Shown piece after piece: positions 33,601 to 41,822 of a DNA stretch of 64,000 bases. Numbering within the stretch: position 1 is the stretch's first letter; each line of letters opens with the position of its first letter. Source of the DNA: Lacicoccus halitifaciens (lineage in GTDB: Bacteria > Bacillota > Bacilli > Staphylococcales > Salinicoccaceae); NCBI RefSeq assembly GCF_040544485.1, contig NZ_JBDZDV010000002.1, forward strand, positions 1-64,000. The letters are read 5' to 3'. The notes beneath the pieces were generated by a model, which saw nothing but the letters and a program-made list of their open reading frames with translations, was not told the DNA's origin and ran no database searches. The position numbers and the translations under genes are program-made.

Positions 33601-34062
33601 TTACAGGAGAGGACTTTGAATATCCAGTGTCATCACCACTTCATTCACTTCTTCTTCAAACCCGGATTCCTCGAAACCCAGAGTTCTGAGCAATTTTTCC
33701 ATTGCTTCGTTGCCCGTGACGTAGTCGGCGATCAGAACGTCATAACCGTCATCACTCCTCGCCATTTCTATCACGTGTTCCACGAGTTCACGGCCGTATC
33801 CCTTGCCCTGGTGGCACTCATCAATCATCATGCGCCATATCATATACTTCCGCTCTTCTGCATCAAGATCCAAAAGCAGAAAACCGACCATCTCATCGCC
33901 CTTGTATACTGCGTATGGAAATGTATCCCCGTTTTCACGGTACAGCCAGCATTCCGCAATCGACCGTACATTCGGTGCGACGAACTTCTCCTGTGTGTCA
34001 TGGACTTTCAAGCCGATGACCTCGTAAAAATTATCTTCCCCTATTTCCTTTAATTGAATCAC
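33601..34062 (-). CDS. GNAT acetyltransferase, spermidine N-acetyltransferase-like
   Basis: A 153-residue GNAT protein of the BltD/PaiA-like type. FPYAVYKGDEMVGFLLLDLD is the central strand pair, MIDECHQGKGYGRELVEHVIEMA carries the acetyl-CoA pyrophosphate loop (QGKGYG), and NEAMEKLLRTLGFEESGFEEE the C-terminal alpha-beta. Polyamines are likely substrates by resemblance; this is not proven. It sits upstream of the membrane-protein pair, about 95 bp away, and may share transcription with it. Confidence 0.87.
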   Translation of the reverse strand: MIQLKEIGEDNFYEVIGLKVHDTQEKFVAPNVRSIAECWLYRENGDTFPYAVYKGDEMVGFLLLDLDAEERKYMIWRMMIDECHQGKGYGRELVEHVIEMARSDDGYDVLIADYVTGNEAMEKLLRTLGFEESGFEEEVNEVVMTLDIQSPLL

Positions 34063-34088
34063 ACCTTCATCCCCTGTCCATAAAAAAT

Positions 34089-34118
34089 AACCATCACTTT
34101 TATTTTAAAGTGATGGTT
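34089..34118 (-). terminator. Terminator of the GlcG-like gene
   Basis: Perfect 12-bp stem AACCATCACTTT/AAAGTGATGGTT followed by TTTTTTA on the minus strand. Confidence 0.9.
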
Positions 34119-34142
34119 ATATGTTGTCCATTTTCTATAATC

Positions 34143-34556
34143 TTACTTATTGTCTTCAAAAGCTTTGACAGCCGCTTCAGCCACCTGTACATCCTGTGGC
34201 ACCGAGCCGCCGCTCACGCCGACTGCACCGACGACTTTGCCGTCTTTCTCAAGCGGGATACCGCCGCCGAATACGACGATGCGTCCCTGGTTCGTCGTGT
34301 TCAGGCCGAACAGTTCAGCTTTCGGCACTGTCGCCTCTTCAAGCGCTGATGTCGGCATTTTCAATGCGACAGAAGTCCATGCCTTGTTCTGTGCAACGTC
34401 AAGGCTTGCGATCCATGCATCATCCATACGATGTGTCGCAATCAGGTTGCCCCCTGCGTCCACAACGGAAATCACCATTTGTACACCGATGTCCGATGAT
34501 TCCTTTTCCGCGCTTTCAATCAGTTTCTTCGCCAGTTCCAAATTCAATTCACTCAC
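34143..34556 (-). CDS. GlcG/HbpS family protein (DUF336), GTG start
   Basis: A 137-residue GlcG/HbpS-fold protein. Typical features: AKKLIESAEKESSDIGVQMVISVVDAGGNLIATHRMDDAW, SVALKMPTSAL, GRIVVFGGGIPLEKDGKVVGAVGVSGGSVPQDVQVAEAAV. Members bind haem or act next to glycolate, diol and aromatic catabolism enzymes; the precise role is mostly unknown. The start is GTG, 8 bp after AGGAGG. It is a lone gene, divergent from pepQ. Confidence 0.9.
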   Translation of the reverse strand: MSELNLELAKKLIESAEKESSDIGVQMVISVVDAGGNLIATHRMDDAWIASLDVAQNKAWTSVALKMPTSALEEATVPKAELFGLNTTNQGRIVVFGGGIPLEKDGKVVGAVGVSGGSVPQDVQVAEAAVKAFEDNK

Positions 34557-34748
34557 TAGAGTACCTCCTGATTTTAATTAATGATCCATGTATTTGCTCA
34601 AGATGTGATTCATGCTGCTGCCCCCAGTCTATCACAGTGCAAATTCATTGTGTAGGAACCTGCATGAATATTCATTTTATTCCGTAATTTTTACCGTCCG
34701 TAAAATTTCCTGTAGTATAATGAATTGAATACCACTAGGAGGAATATC

Positions 34749-35858
34749 ATGGCAATCGATTATCATTCAAGGTTGAATCAATTCATTTCGGCTGCGTCAG
34801 ATAAAAATACCGGGCTGCTCATCATCACCGACCCGGTCAACATCTTCTACTTCACCGGTTTTTATGCGGATCCGCATGAACGGTATATGTCGCTCGTCAT
34901 AGATTCTGCCGGTGAGAGTCATCTCTTCGTTCCGGCGCTGGACCGGGATGCGGCCGTTGAAAAGGCAAAGGTCGATCATATCATCCCCATTTCCGACGAG
35001 GAGGATCCGTTCGATATATTGGGGCAGCATCTCGAAGCTTCCGTCCATACCATCGGGGTGGAGATGAACGTTATGACGGTCGCGCATCAGAACGGCATCA
35101 AGTCCATTTACGATACAGCGTCGTTCGTGGACATCCAGTCCGAGATCAATGCCCTCAGAGTCTATAAATCGAGGGATGAGGTCGAGGGCTTGAAAAAAGC
35201 GGTGGAGATCATTGAAAAGGTGCTGGATAAAGGACTTGAAACCATTGAGAGGGGGATGACGGAGGCGGATCTCGTCGCTGAATTCGAATACTTGATGAAG
35301 AAATACGGCGCATCGGGCCCGTCGTTCTCCACGATGGTGCTTTCCGGTGAGAAGGCTGCCCTCCCCCACGGCAATCCGGATGATACGAAGCTTGAGGATG
35401 GGGATTTCCTCCTGATCGACTTCGGCGTCATCACCTATGACAGGTACTGCTCCGACATCACAAGGACGTTCGTGATCGGTGAAGCGGATGAAAAGCAGAG
35501 GAAGATCTACGATATCGTCAGGCGCTCCACCCAGGCGGGCGTGGATGCGGTGAAAGCAGGCGTGCCGCTGAAGGCATTCGACATCGCAGCAAGAAATGTC
35601 ATCGAGGAAGCGGGCTACGGCGAATACTTCAACAACAGGGTGGGCCACGGCCTGGGCATTGAAGTGCATGAAGCACCGTCCATCCACCATTTGAATGAAG
35701 ACATCGCAAAACCAGGCATGGTCTTCACAATCGAGCCCGGCATCTACATCCCGGGTTACGGCGGTGTCCGCATCGAAGAGGAAGTCTACATCAATGAAGA
35801 CGGCAAAGCGGAAGTGCTGACGAACTATCCGAGGGATTTGCGGGAAATCGCCTTATAG
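34749..35858 (+). CDS. Xaa-Pro aminopeptidase/dipeptidase, PepQ-like (M24B)
   Basis: About 369 residues, a creatinase N-domain followed by a pita-bread peptidase domain. Metal ligands are visible: DFGVITYDRYCSDITRTF (two Asp), GHGLGIEVHEAP (His), TIEPGIYIPGYGGVRIEEEV (two Glu). Such enzymes remove or split an N-terminal residue ahead of proline. AGGAGGAATATC precedes the ATG, so the frame's upstream TTG is not used. Single-gene unit ending at a shared terminator. Whether it is an aminopeptidase or a prolidase is not certain. Confidence 0.92.
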   Translation: MAIDYHSRLNQFISAASDKNTGLLIITDPVNIFYFTGFYADPHERYMSLVIDSAGESHLFVPALDRDAAVEKAKVDHIIPISDEEDPFDILGQHLEASVHTIGVEMNVMTVAHQNGIKSIYDTASFVDIQSEINALRVYKSRDEVEGLKKAVEIIEKVLDKGLETIERGMTEADLVAEFEYLMKKYGASGPSFSTMVLSGEKAALPHGNPDDTKLEDGDFLLIDFGVITYDRYCSDITRTFVIGEADEKQRKIYDIVRRSTQAGVDAVKAGVPLKAFDIAARNVIEEAGYGEYFNNRVGHGLGIEVHEAPSIHHLNEDIAKPGMVFTIEPGIYIPGYGGVRIEEEVYINEDGKAEVLTNYPRDLREIAL

Positions 35859-35865
35859 AAGACAA

Positions 35866-35898
35866 AAAACAGGACTGAATTTTATTCAGTCCTGTTTT
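35866..35898 (+). terminator. Bidirectional terminator between pepQ-like and oligopeptide-binding genes
   Basis: Perfect 14-bp stem AAAACAGGACTGAA/TTCAGTCCTGTTTT; the A and T runs on both sides suit both convergent genes. Confidence 0.92.
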
Positions 35899-35901
35899 CA
35901 T

Positions 35902-37482
35902 TTACTCTTTACTGACGTCGCTTAAAAAGTGGAAGCTCGCCGGATGCTGGGCATACCCTTCGATATCCTCACTCATACCCGTCAGCAGATATGGATGATA
36001 GATCGGGATGATCGGCGCTTCTTCTATGATGATCTCCTGTGCCTCTTCGTACAGTGCGAGACGTTCATTTTCATCAATTTCAACCCTTGCGTCTTCCAGC
36101 AGTGCATCGACTTCTTCATTTGCATAACGGGATCTGTTGCCTGAATCCCCGATGCTCGAAGAGTGGAATAATGGATAAAGACCGTAATCCGCATCCATCG
36201 TCACCGTCCCCCAGCCGCCGATGAACATTTCATGGCTGCCGCTGCCGACGTAATCCAGATATGCGCCCGGATCGATCTGATAAATCTCAAGGTCGATGTT
36301 CAACTCCTGCAGCTGCTCCTGGATATATGTCGCGATATCGGCGGCCGTCCTGTCCTGGACGACGATTTCGGCCGCGAAGCCTTCTTCATAGCCGTTCTCT
36401 GACAACAGCTCCTGCGCCGCTTCGACGTCATATCCGATGCCGTCTATATCCTCACTGTGGCCGAACACCGCCGGGCTCAGCAAAGTGTCCGCAACGACGG
36501 CTTTGCCTTCAAGCATAATGCTGATGATGTCCTCTTTATCAATCGCATGGGCGATTGCCTGACGGACGAGCGGATCATCGAACGGTTCAACTTCAGTGTT
36601 GAAGCCGACATACTCCATCCTGACACTTTCCGTTTCATTCACCGTCGTGCCTTCACCGGAATTGATCTGTTCGAAGTCATTCGGATCGAGCGGGAAAATC
36701 AGGTCCGCATGACCCGTCTGAAGTTCGGCGATGCGCGTCGCATCTTCAGGCACTGCGTTGAATGTGAATACATCCGCTTCCGCCGCCTCGCCCCAGTACG
36801 CTTCATTTTTGACGAGGGTCACATAGTCGCCTTCAGAAATCTCTTCAAATTGATAAGGGCCGGTCCCGACCGGGTTTTGATGTACGGCGGTCAACTGCTC
36901 GTCAGCCGCATAGTCCTCCTCGATCACTGCAGGACTGATCATGCCGCCTGCAGGATGTGCAAGGTGTGACGGAAGTGCTGCGAACGGGCTGGAAGTATGG
37001 ATATGTACCGTATAGTCATCGATGACTTCCACCTCTTCGATCAGCTCGAATAAAAATGCGACTGGCGATCCGACTGCTTCATCCGTCACCCTGTCGAGAT
37101 TCGCTTTCACCGCTTCTGCATCCAGCACCTCCCCGTCATGGAACTCCACACCTTCCCTGATCTGGAATTCCCATGTCGTGTCGTCGACCTGTTCATAACT
37201 TTCGGCAAGCCCCGGCTCCAGCTCAAGTTCAGGGGTGAACTCCACGAGCCTTTCATAAATGTTCACGTTCACATGGTTCGACGGCTGATCATTCGCCGCA
37301 TGCGGATCCAGTGAGTTCGGTGTCGCAAGCAGGCTCATATTGATCGCTTCCTCATCCTGCTGCCCTTCAGCTTCCGCCGATTCTTCAGAAGTTTCTTCGG
37401 CCGCTTCATCCACTCCGCCGTCATCGGTGCAGGCGCCGAGCACGAAAAGCGCAGAAAAAACCAACAATAAATATTTCCTCAT
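35902..37482 (-). CDS. Oligopeptide/nickel-type ABC transporter substrate-binding lipoprotein (SBP family 5)
   Basis: A 526-residue lipoprotein with lipobox LFVLGAC and an acidic Glu/Ala linker. SBP_bac_5 features follow: NSLDPHAANDQPSNHVNVNIYERLVEF, WEFQIREGVEFHDGEVLDAEAVKANLDR, NPVGTGPYQFEEISEGDYVTLVKNEAYWG, VRQAIAHAIDKEDII. It captures peptides or a related solute for an Opp/Dpp-type importer. No permease or ATPase genes are next to it, so it is an orphan binding protein in this window. The terminator is shared with pepQ. Confidence 0.92.
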   Translation of the reverse strand: MRKYLLLVFSALFVLGACTDDGGVDEAAEETSEESAEAEGQQDEEAINMSLLATPNSLDPHAANDQPSNHVNVNIYERLVEFTPELELEPGLAESYEQVDDTTWEFQIREGVEFHDGEVLDAEAVKANLDRVTDEAVGSPVAFLFELIEEVEVIDDYTVHIHTSSPFAALPSHLAHPAGGMISPAVIEEDYAADEQLTAVHQNPVGTGPYQFEEISEGDYVTLVKNEAYWGEAAEADVFTFNAVPEDATRIAELQTGHADLIFPLDPNDFEQINSGEGTTVNETESVRMEYVGFNTEVEPFDDPLVRQAIAHAIDKEDIISIMLEGKAVVADTLLSPAVFGHSEDIDGIGYDVEAAQELLSENGYEEGFAAEIVVQDRTAADIATYIQEQLQELNIDLEIYQIDPGAYLDYVGSGSHEMFIGGWGTVTMDADYGLYPLFHSSSIGDSGNRSRYANEEVDALLEDARVEIDENERLALYEEAQEIIIEEAPIIPIYHPYLLTGMSEDIEGYAQHPASFHFLSDVSKE

Positions 37483-37515
37483 TTAAAAAACAGCCTCCTG
37501 ATAGTGATTACCTTC

Positions 37516-37544
37516 ATTATACCTAGTAACACACTATGAATAAA
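37516..37544 (-). promoter_or_regulatory. Promoter of the oligopeptide-binding gene
   Basis: Minus strand TTTATT, 17 bp, TATAAT; the -10 box is perfect and the -35 weak. Confidence 0.55.
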
Positions 37545-37561
37545 GGGGCTGTTTTACAACT

Positions 37562-38083
37562 TCAACGCCGTTCCCTTTCCATCAAAACATTATAGTGATG
37601 CTTTTCATGGATATACCCCACTTTGATCATCTGCACGACATTCGGCCAGTTTGGCACAGGGTCGGGGTATCTGATCGTATAGGCCTCCCTGTCCGTGAGG
37701 TCCATGACCATCTTTTCAAGCTTTTCCGTCTCCGCCTCAAGCATCAGCCTGAGCTCGCCTTTTGAATACCTTCGATCCATCTTCGGCTCCAGTATTTTCG
37801 GCGCCTTCATCGTGGGACCGGCATAGATGTTGTGCATATAGCCATTTTGTTCAGCGGCCTTTATTCCGCCTGCTTTAATGAAGAGCCTTGCTGCGGGAAG
37901 GTAGACTTGAGAGAACTGTCTTGTGAGCCTGAGCAGCAGGTAGCAATGGTAGATGACTTCCCCGATGCTCCATTTATCCGGCTCGGCCCTTTTGTAGATG
38001 TCCCCGTTGAATTCTGCCGTTTTGAAGTAATGGTCCCTCAGTGCTTCGAGTTCATTGAAAGTCTTTTCGATTTCATGGTTCAC
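37562..38083 (-). CDS. DinB-superfamily protein
   Basis: A 173-residue four-helix protein of the DinB/YfiT superfamily. KRAEPDKWSIGEVIYHCYLLLRLTRQFSQ (His about 45) and the late GYIHEKHHYNVLMERERR supply the metal-type histidines. Members include damage-inducible DinB and thiol (bacillithiol, mycothiol) S-transferases, so a thiol-transfer role is possible in this bacillithiol-using lineage. It is separated by 4 bp from the GNAT gene and surely cotranscribed. Confidence 0.82.
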   Translation of the reverse strand: MNHEIEKTFNELEALRDHYFKTAEFNGDIYKRAEPDKWSIGEVIYHCYLLLRLTRQFSQVYLPAARLFIKAGGIKAAEQNGYMHNIYAGPTMKAPKILEPKMDRRYSKGELRLMLEAETEKLEKMVMDLTDREAYTIRYPDPVPNWPNVVQMIKVGYIHEKHHYNVLMERERR

Positions 38084-38087
38084 ATCA

Positions 38088-38603
38088 TCACCCTTTACTG
38101 AATGTGCCGGTATAGCTGAACATCCCTTTCACATTTCGAAGTGCGCCCGCTTCCAGTTCTTTGATCAGGAATGCCGCTTCCGGCATTTCAAACGATGCGG
38201 AAATACCCAGATCAGCGGCCGGCACGTAACCCGGGGTGCCGTAAAACTCAGGCGAGCCCAAAATGCTGATATATGTATATCCTGCATCCGCCGCCGTCTT
38301 TTCCGCGCCCCTGATCAAGGCATTGCCGATTTCAAGATGATTCAGCCCCGGCCGCACCGCGACGGGCCCGAGTGCGAGTCCTTCAATGCCGTCGACACTC
38401 ACCTCGCTCATCAAGATGTGTCCGAGCACCTGCTCGGCTTCCACAGCCACGAGTTCGAATGCCGGGTTGTAGGACTTTTCGGCGCGTATCCTTTTCACAA
38501 GCTCCGCTTCACCCTGATATCCCTTTTCGGATTCCGTGAAACTGTCCCTGAGGAGTAACTCCACCTCATTGAATTCCGTGACTTTGATGCTTCTGACTTC
38601 CAT
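38088..38603 (-). CDS. GNAT acetyltransferase, YhbS-like
   Basis: About 171 residues. EVRSIKVTEFNEVELLLRDSF opens a GNAT fold; AVRPGLNHLEIGNALIRGAEKTAADAGY is the acetyl-CoA segment with an altered loop (NHLEIG), and ISILGSPEFYGTPGYVPAADLGIS is the hallmark of the YhbS (COG3153) group. The start is the ATG after AAAGGAG, 11 codons inside the longest frame. It forms an operon with the DinB gene. Confidence 0.86.
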   Translation of the reverse strand: MEVRSIKVTEFNEVELLLRDSFTESEKGYQGEAELVKRIRAEKSYNPAFELVAVEAEQVLGHILMSEVSVDGIEGLALGPVAVRPGLNHLEIGNALIRGAEKTAADAGYTYISILGSPEFYGTPGYVPAADLGISASFEMPEAAFLIKELEAGALRNVKGMFSYTGTFSKG

Positions 38604-38751
38604 ATCTTTCTCCTTTGACACAATATTTTTGTGCATGTTGTTTTGTCTTTCAAATACCCTGAAGCAGGCAGTTTAATCGTCCTCTTTTGCCTCAAATGTT
38701 ACAATTGATGCCATCAGTGGATATTTTCCCGGAAGAAGGGGGCGTTCAATT

Positions 38752-38931
38752 ATGAACCTTAAAGAAGATGGGGTAAAATCCCCTAAAGACAGCGAAACAA
38801 ATGATACGCAGAGTGAAGTGATCGAACTGAAATCATTCAGCCTGGATTCCTCCGAAGGCCTTATGTGTGATTTCAACACCGGCATCTGCGGACCGGTGGA
38901 CAAAGAGGAAAAGGAAGAGGATGAAAAATGA
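38752..38931 (+). CDS. Small Cys-x6-Cys protein translationally coupled to the FrnE-like gene
   Basis: A 59-residue frame starting at ATG 38752 with GAAGGGGG upstream and ending in TGA that overlaps the ATG of the next gene (ATGA). Sequence is hydrophilic and acidic with one motif, MCDFNTGICGP, containing two cysteines six residues apart. It is too short for most gene callers. The coupling to a CPFC thiol oxidoreductase suggests it is a redox partner or substrate of that enzyme (inference). I do not recognise a named family. Confidence 0.7.
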   Translation: MNLKEDGVKSPKDSETNDTQSEVIELKSFSLDSSEGLMCDFNTGICGPVDKEEKEEDEK

Positions 38932-39575
38932 AGATAACAATATGGTCGGACTTCGTATGCCCGTTCTGCTTCATCGGACAGGCACACCTGGATGCGGCAC
39001 TTGAAAATTTCGAGCATAAGGATGATGTGGAAGTTGAATATAAGAGCTACCTGCTCATGCCGGATGCTGAATATCAGCCGGGACTTTCCTATTATGAATT
39101 CTTTGCGGATAAATTCGGCATGACGGTCGAAAAAGCCGAGAAGCAGCTTAAACAGCAGGCCGAGTCGGCAAAAGCATCAGGCGTCGTCATGAACCACGAC
39201 ATCGCCAAAATCGCCAATACATTTGACGGCCACCGTGCCTTCCAGTATGCAAAAGATCAGGGCAAAGGCACGGATTTCTTCAAGCGCTTTTACGCTGCCC
39301 ATTTCACGGAAGGTGAAGTGCTGAGTGATACGGATACGATTGTGCGCATCTCCGAAGAGATCGGACTTGACGGCAACGCGGTGCGAAACGTTGTGGAAAA
39401 TGCAGAGAACACGGATAAAGTGCAGGAGGACATCAGCCAGGCCAGACAGCTTGGCGTGCAGGGCGTGCCATTCTTCCTTGTAAATGACAAATATTCGATT
39501 TCAGGCGCACAGCCGGTCGAACTGTTCCAGCAGGCACTGAACCAGATCTGGCAGGAAGAACAGACAGCAGAATGA
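38928..39575 (+). CDS. DsbA family thiol oxidoreductase, FrnE-like
   Basis: A 215-residue cytosolic DsbA-fold protein. Active site CPFC in IWSDFVCPFCFIG (residues 10-13), FrnE-type helical insert (PGLSYYEFFADKFGMTVEKAEKQLKQQAESA), cis-Pro region QGVPFFLVNDKYSISGAQP near the end. No signal peptide. FrnE relatives assist oxidative or polyketide-like chemistry and oxidant resistance; in staphylococci the role is poorly defined. Overlaps the small Cys protein upstream by 4 bases. Confidence 0.92.
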   Translation: MKITIWSDFVCPFCFIGQAHLDAALENFEHKDDVEVEYKSYLLMPDAEYQPGLSYYEFFADKFGMTVEKAEKQLKQQAESAKASGVVMNHDIAKIANTFDGHRAFQYAKDQGKGTDFFKRFYAAHFTEGEVLSDTDTIVRISEEIGLDGNAVRNVVENAENTDKVQEDISQARQLGVQGVPFFLVNDKYSISGAQPVELFQQALNQIWQEEQTAE

Positions 39576-39583
39576 TTCATATA

Positions 39584-39615
39584 AAAAACGAGGATGCCCG
39601 TGCATCCTCGTTTTT
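39584..39615 (+). terminator. Bidirectional terminator
   Basis: Perfect 14-bp stem AAAAACGAGGATGC/GCATCCTCGTTTTT between the convergent FrnE-like and unknown genes. Confidence 0.92.
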
Positions 39616-40000
39616 ATAATTTCCTGACTTCGAAACTTTCAAGCCCTTTGACTTTCCCGGTTTCAAAATAAGTGTGGAAGTAGTGCTGCAGTGAGTACTC
39701 ATCCAGATGCTCTTTATAATAAACTTTCCCCTTGTCCGGTGAATCTTCCGAAGGCAGTGCCTCCACCGTAAACATGCCCATTTCCCCGGTTGCCTGCACC
39801 ACCCCTATATCCAGCTCCTGGTTCAGCTGTGCGAGTGATACAAATCCGGTCTGCCCTTCTTCAAGCAGTTCCAGCGCTTTATACACGTCATCGATGGTCG
39901 GTGCGTCATTGCCGCCCTGATCCATAGTGAGCGATGTATACGGGTCTCTATCTTTATCACCTGCCGGCTGACTGCTTCTGAACATATCAAATATTCCCAT
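39614..40000 (-). CDS. Hypothetical protein, 128 aa
   Basis: I do not recognise this family. MGIFDMFRSSQPAGDKDRDP is a polar opening; a helix follows (TIDDVYKALELLEEG) and then a mixed alpha-beta stretch with GMFTVEALPSEDSPDKGKVYYKEHL. No signal peptide or TM helix. It reads as a small soluble cytosolic protein. Its end touches the shared terminator; an adequate AAGGGAAGAGG site precedes the start. Confidence 0.65.
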   Translation of the reverse strand: MGIFDMFRSSQPAGDKDRDPYTSLTMDQGGNDAPTIDDVYKALELLEEGQTGFVSLAQLNQELDIGVVQATGEMGMFTVEALPSEDSPDKGKVYYKEHLDEYSLQHYFHTYFETGKVKGLESFEVRKL

Positions 40001-40050
40001 GGAATCCTCTTCCCTTTAATATATTTCCCGGGTAATAAAACCCCGGCCGA

Positions 40051-40614
40051 TCATTCAAAACTGTCGCTCCAATTGATGATTTCAGCCCCCTCGACGGAGA
40101 CTTTCCCCCTGCTCAGCACGTGGGGGACGAACTTGAACATGGCCACACGATTTCCCTTTTTACATTCCTCCACGAAATACTCGAGCGTCTCCATCGGCAG
40201 TGCTTCCGCTTCCCTGTACGCACCGATATCCAACACCTCGACATTTTCCATGGCGATGGGCGCTTCCGCCCCCTTATAATATTTTTTATCAAAGCGGTAC
40301 AATACATTCTTGTTGTCTTTCAAGTGCTCTATGGGTATCTTATAGAACTTCAAGTCATCCTTCAAGTTCAGGTCGAGCTTCTTCAATTCCCTGTAAACAT
40401 GATGCGGATGCAATGCGGAAAAATGGACGACATCATTCCACAGGCAGTCGAGACAGGGCACTTTCCTGTCCATCAGAAATTCCCTTTCCGGGTGGTCATC
40501 ATATTTGCTGATGTACTTCGCATACAAATTTTCATCCAGAGCCTTCATCCAGTTCAAAGGTATGAGATGATGGCCGGACATGTTTTCAGGCACCAGGTGA
40601 TAAACGAAATTCAT
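40051..40614 (-). CDS. Hypothetical protein, about 187 aa
   Basis: Soluble protein beginning MNFVYHLVPENMSGHHLIPLNWMK and containing DRKVPCLDCLWNDVVHFSALHPHHVYRELKKL, with two close Cys and several His. Similar proteins are seen, without known function, in Bacillota (recollection). The motif HLIPLN near the start suggests a conserved group rather than a random frame. The start is the ATG after GGGGGAGGG, five codons inside the longest frame. It lies about 20 bp after the GNAT gene and is likely cotranscribed. Confidence 0.72.
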   Translation of the reverse strand: MNFVYHLVPENMSGHHLIPLNWMKALDENLYAKYISKYDDHPEREFLMDRKVPCLDCLWNDVVHFSALHPHHVYRELKKLDLNLKDDLKFYKIPIEHLKDNKNVLYRFDKKYYKGAEAPIAMENVEVLDIGAYREAEALPMETLEYFVEECKKGNRVAMFKFVPHVLSRGKVSVEGAEIINWSDSFE

Positions 40615-40634
40615 GCTTCCCTCCCCCATTCATA

Positions 40635-41258
40635 TCAGTCGTCGCTCAAACGTTTCAGCATATGGTAGGCTGTGAAATCCTTCTTTTGAATGGTCTCCAT
40701 CGTCCTGTAGCCGAGTTTCTCATAATAAGCCACATTTTCTGCGTTGGCCGTATAAAGATAGAGCGGGCGTCTGACCGACTCCGAATATTCATCGAGTGCC
40801 GCCATCATCGCACGTCCGATCCCCTTGCCCTGGAAATCCGGGTCCACCGCAAGCATCTCAAGGAGCAACGCATCTTTCGGTATGGCCGCAGGCTGCTGCA
40901 TCGCTTTATACAGCCTGTAGAGCTTTTTATATTTGACTCTCTTCACAACAGGCGCGACCTTCCTAAGCTTCCTGATGATCTGCTTCAAGTTCGAAAGGCC
41001 ATGCCCCTCACCCGTCATCCTCATCGAGTAGACACCGGCGATCTCACCTTCATACAAAGCAACATCAACCTTTTCCCCGTGCTTTTTAAACACCGTCAGT
41101 TCAATCTGCAGCAGCTCGGCGAAAAGCGCCTCCGTTTCCGGGTCGCTGAAATCGAATGTGTTCCTGGCGAACTCCTCTGTCTGGAAACTCTTTGAGATTA
41201 CACGCGCTGCCTGTTCGATATGCTTTTTTTCCATCGGGATAATCTCTATTGAACTCAT
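40635..41258 (-). CDS. GNAT family N-acetyltransferase
   Basis: About 207 residues. EIIPMEKKHIEQAARVISKSF opens it, LEMLAVDPDFQGKGIGRAMMAALDEY carries the acetyl-CoA loop (QGKGIG) and LYLYTANAENVAYYEKLGYRTMETI the C-terminal part. It belongs to the long group seen in many environmental Bacillota. The start is the ATG 7 bp after AGAGGAG. Substrate unknown. Confidence 0.87.
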   Translation of the reverse strand: MSSIEIIPMEKKHIEQAARVISKSFQTEEFARNTFDFSDPETEALFAELLQIELTVFKKHGEKVDVALYEGEIAGVYSMRMTGEGHGLSNLKQIIRKLRKVAPVVKRVKYKKLYRLYKAMQQPAAIPKDALLLEMLAVDPDFQGKGIGRAMMAALDEYSESVRRPLYLYTANAENVAYYEKLGYRTMETIQKKDFTAYHMLKRLSDD

Positions 41259-41342
41259 AACCGGCTCCTCTTTTGGGTATTTGCATCCTTTTATTTTCAT
41301 TATACAATAAATGACCTCTGAATATTACTTCAAATAAAAATC

Positions 41343-41822
41343 TCATATCCCTACTCCGATATTACATCTCGGCGGAATCCTATCCGCTGCCCACTTGCTG
41401 AACAGCAGTGCTTCATATTTTTCATACGCTTCTTCCGTATAACACCGCTCCGTGCCGTACACATAAAACGGCGGAATCTTTTCTTCGCTGAACAGATTTC
41501 CATCGAGCTCTTCCCTGATCAGCCGGTCCAGGCCCGCGAGGTCCTCACGGAATGCCGCCGACCGCTTGCCGCCCCGCCGCCTGTGTTCCTCATCCATCGC
41601 CTTGAGCATAGCGAGCGCATCCGGCAGATGAGGCCTGCCTTCATTGTAGACCGCCTTCACCACAGGGTGGTGGAGGTACCGCGTATTCACTTCGACCAGT
41701 CCCATGCCGCCGAGGCAGACACGGATGATCTGATACAGTTCCAGCACCTGCTTCGACAACCGCCTGTTATCGAGGAACCTCGCACTGACATTATGATCCG
41801 GACTCACCCTGAATATCTGCAT
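41343..41822 (-). CDS. Pyrimidine dimer DNA glycosylase/endonuclease V family-like protein
   Basis: A 159-residue protein. FRVSPDHNVSARFLDNRRLSKQVLELYQIIRV and RYLHHPVVKAVYNEG resemble the phage- and bacterial-type pyrimidine-dimer glycosylase family, which opens with P-D-x-x-x-S-A-x-x-L-D-x-x-R-L-x-K-Q and has a later HP motif. This is a recollection without a search. If right it removes UV photodimers. The start codon overlaps the stop of the preceding gene by one base (TGATG), so the pair is translationally coupled. Confidence 0.6.
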   Translation of the reverse strand: MQIFRVSPDHNVSARFLDNRRLSKQVLELYQIIRVCLGGMGLVEVNTRYLHHPVVKAVYNEGRPHLPDALAMLKAMDEEHRRRGGKRSAAFREDLAGLDRLIREELDGNLFSEEKIPPFYVYGTERCYTEEAYEKYEALLFSKWAADRIPPRCNIGVGI

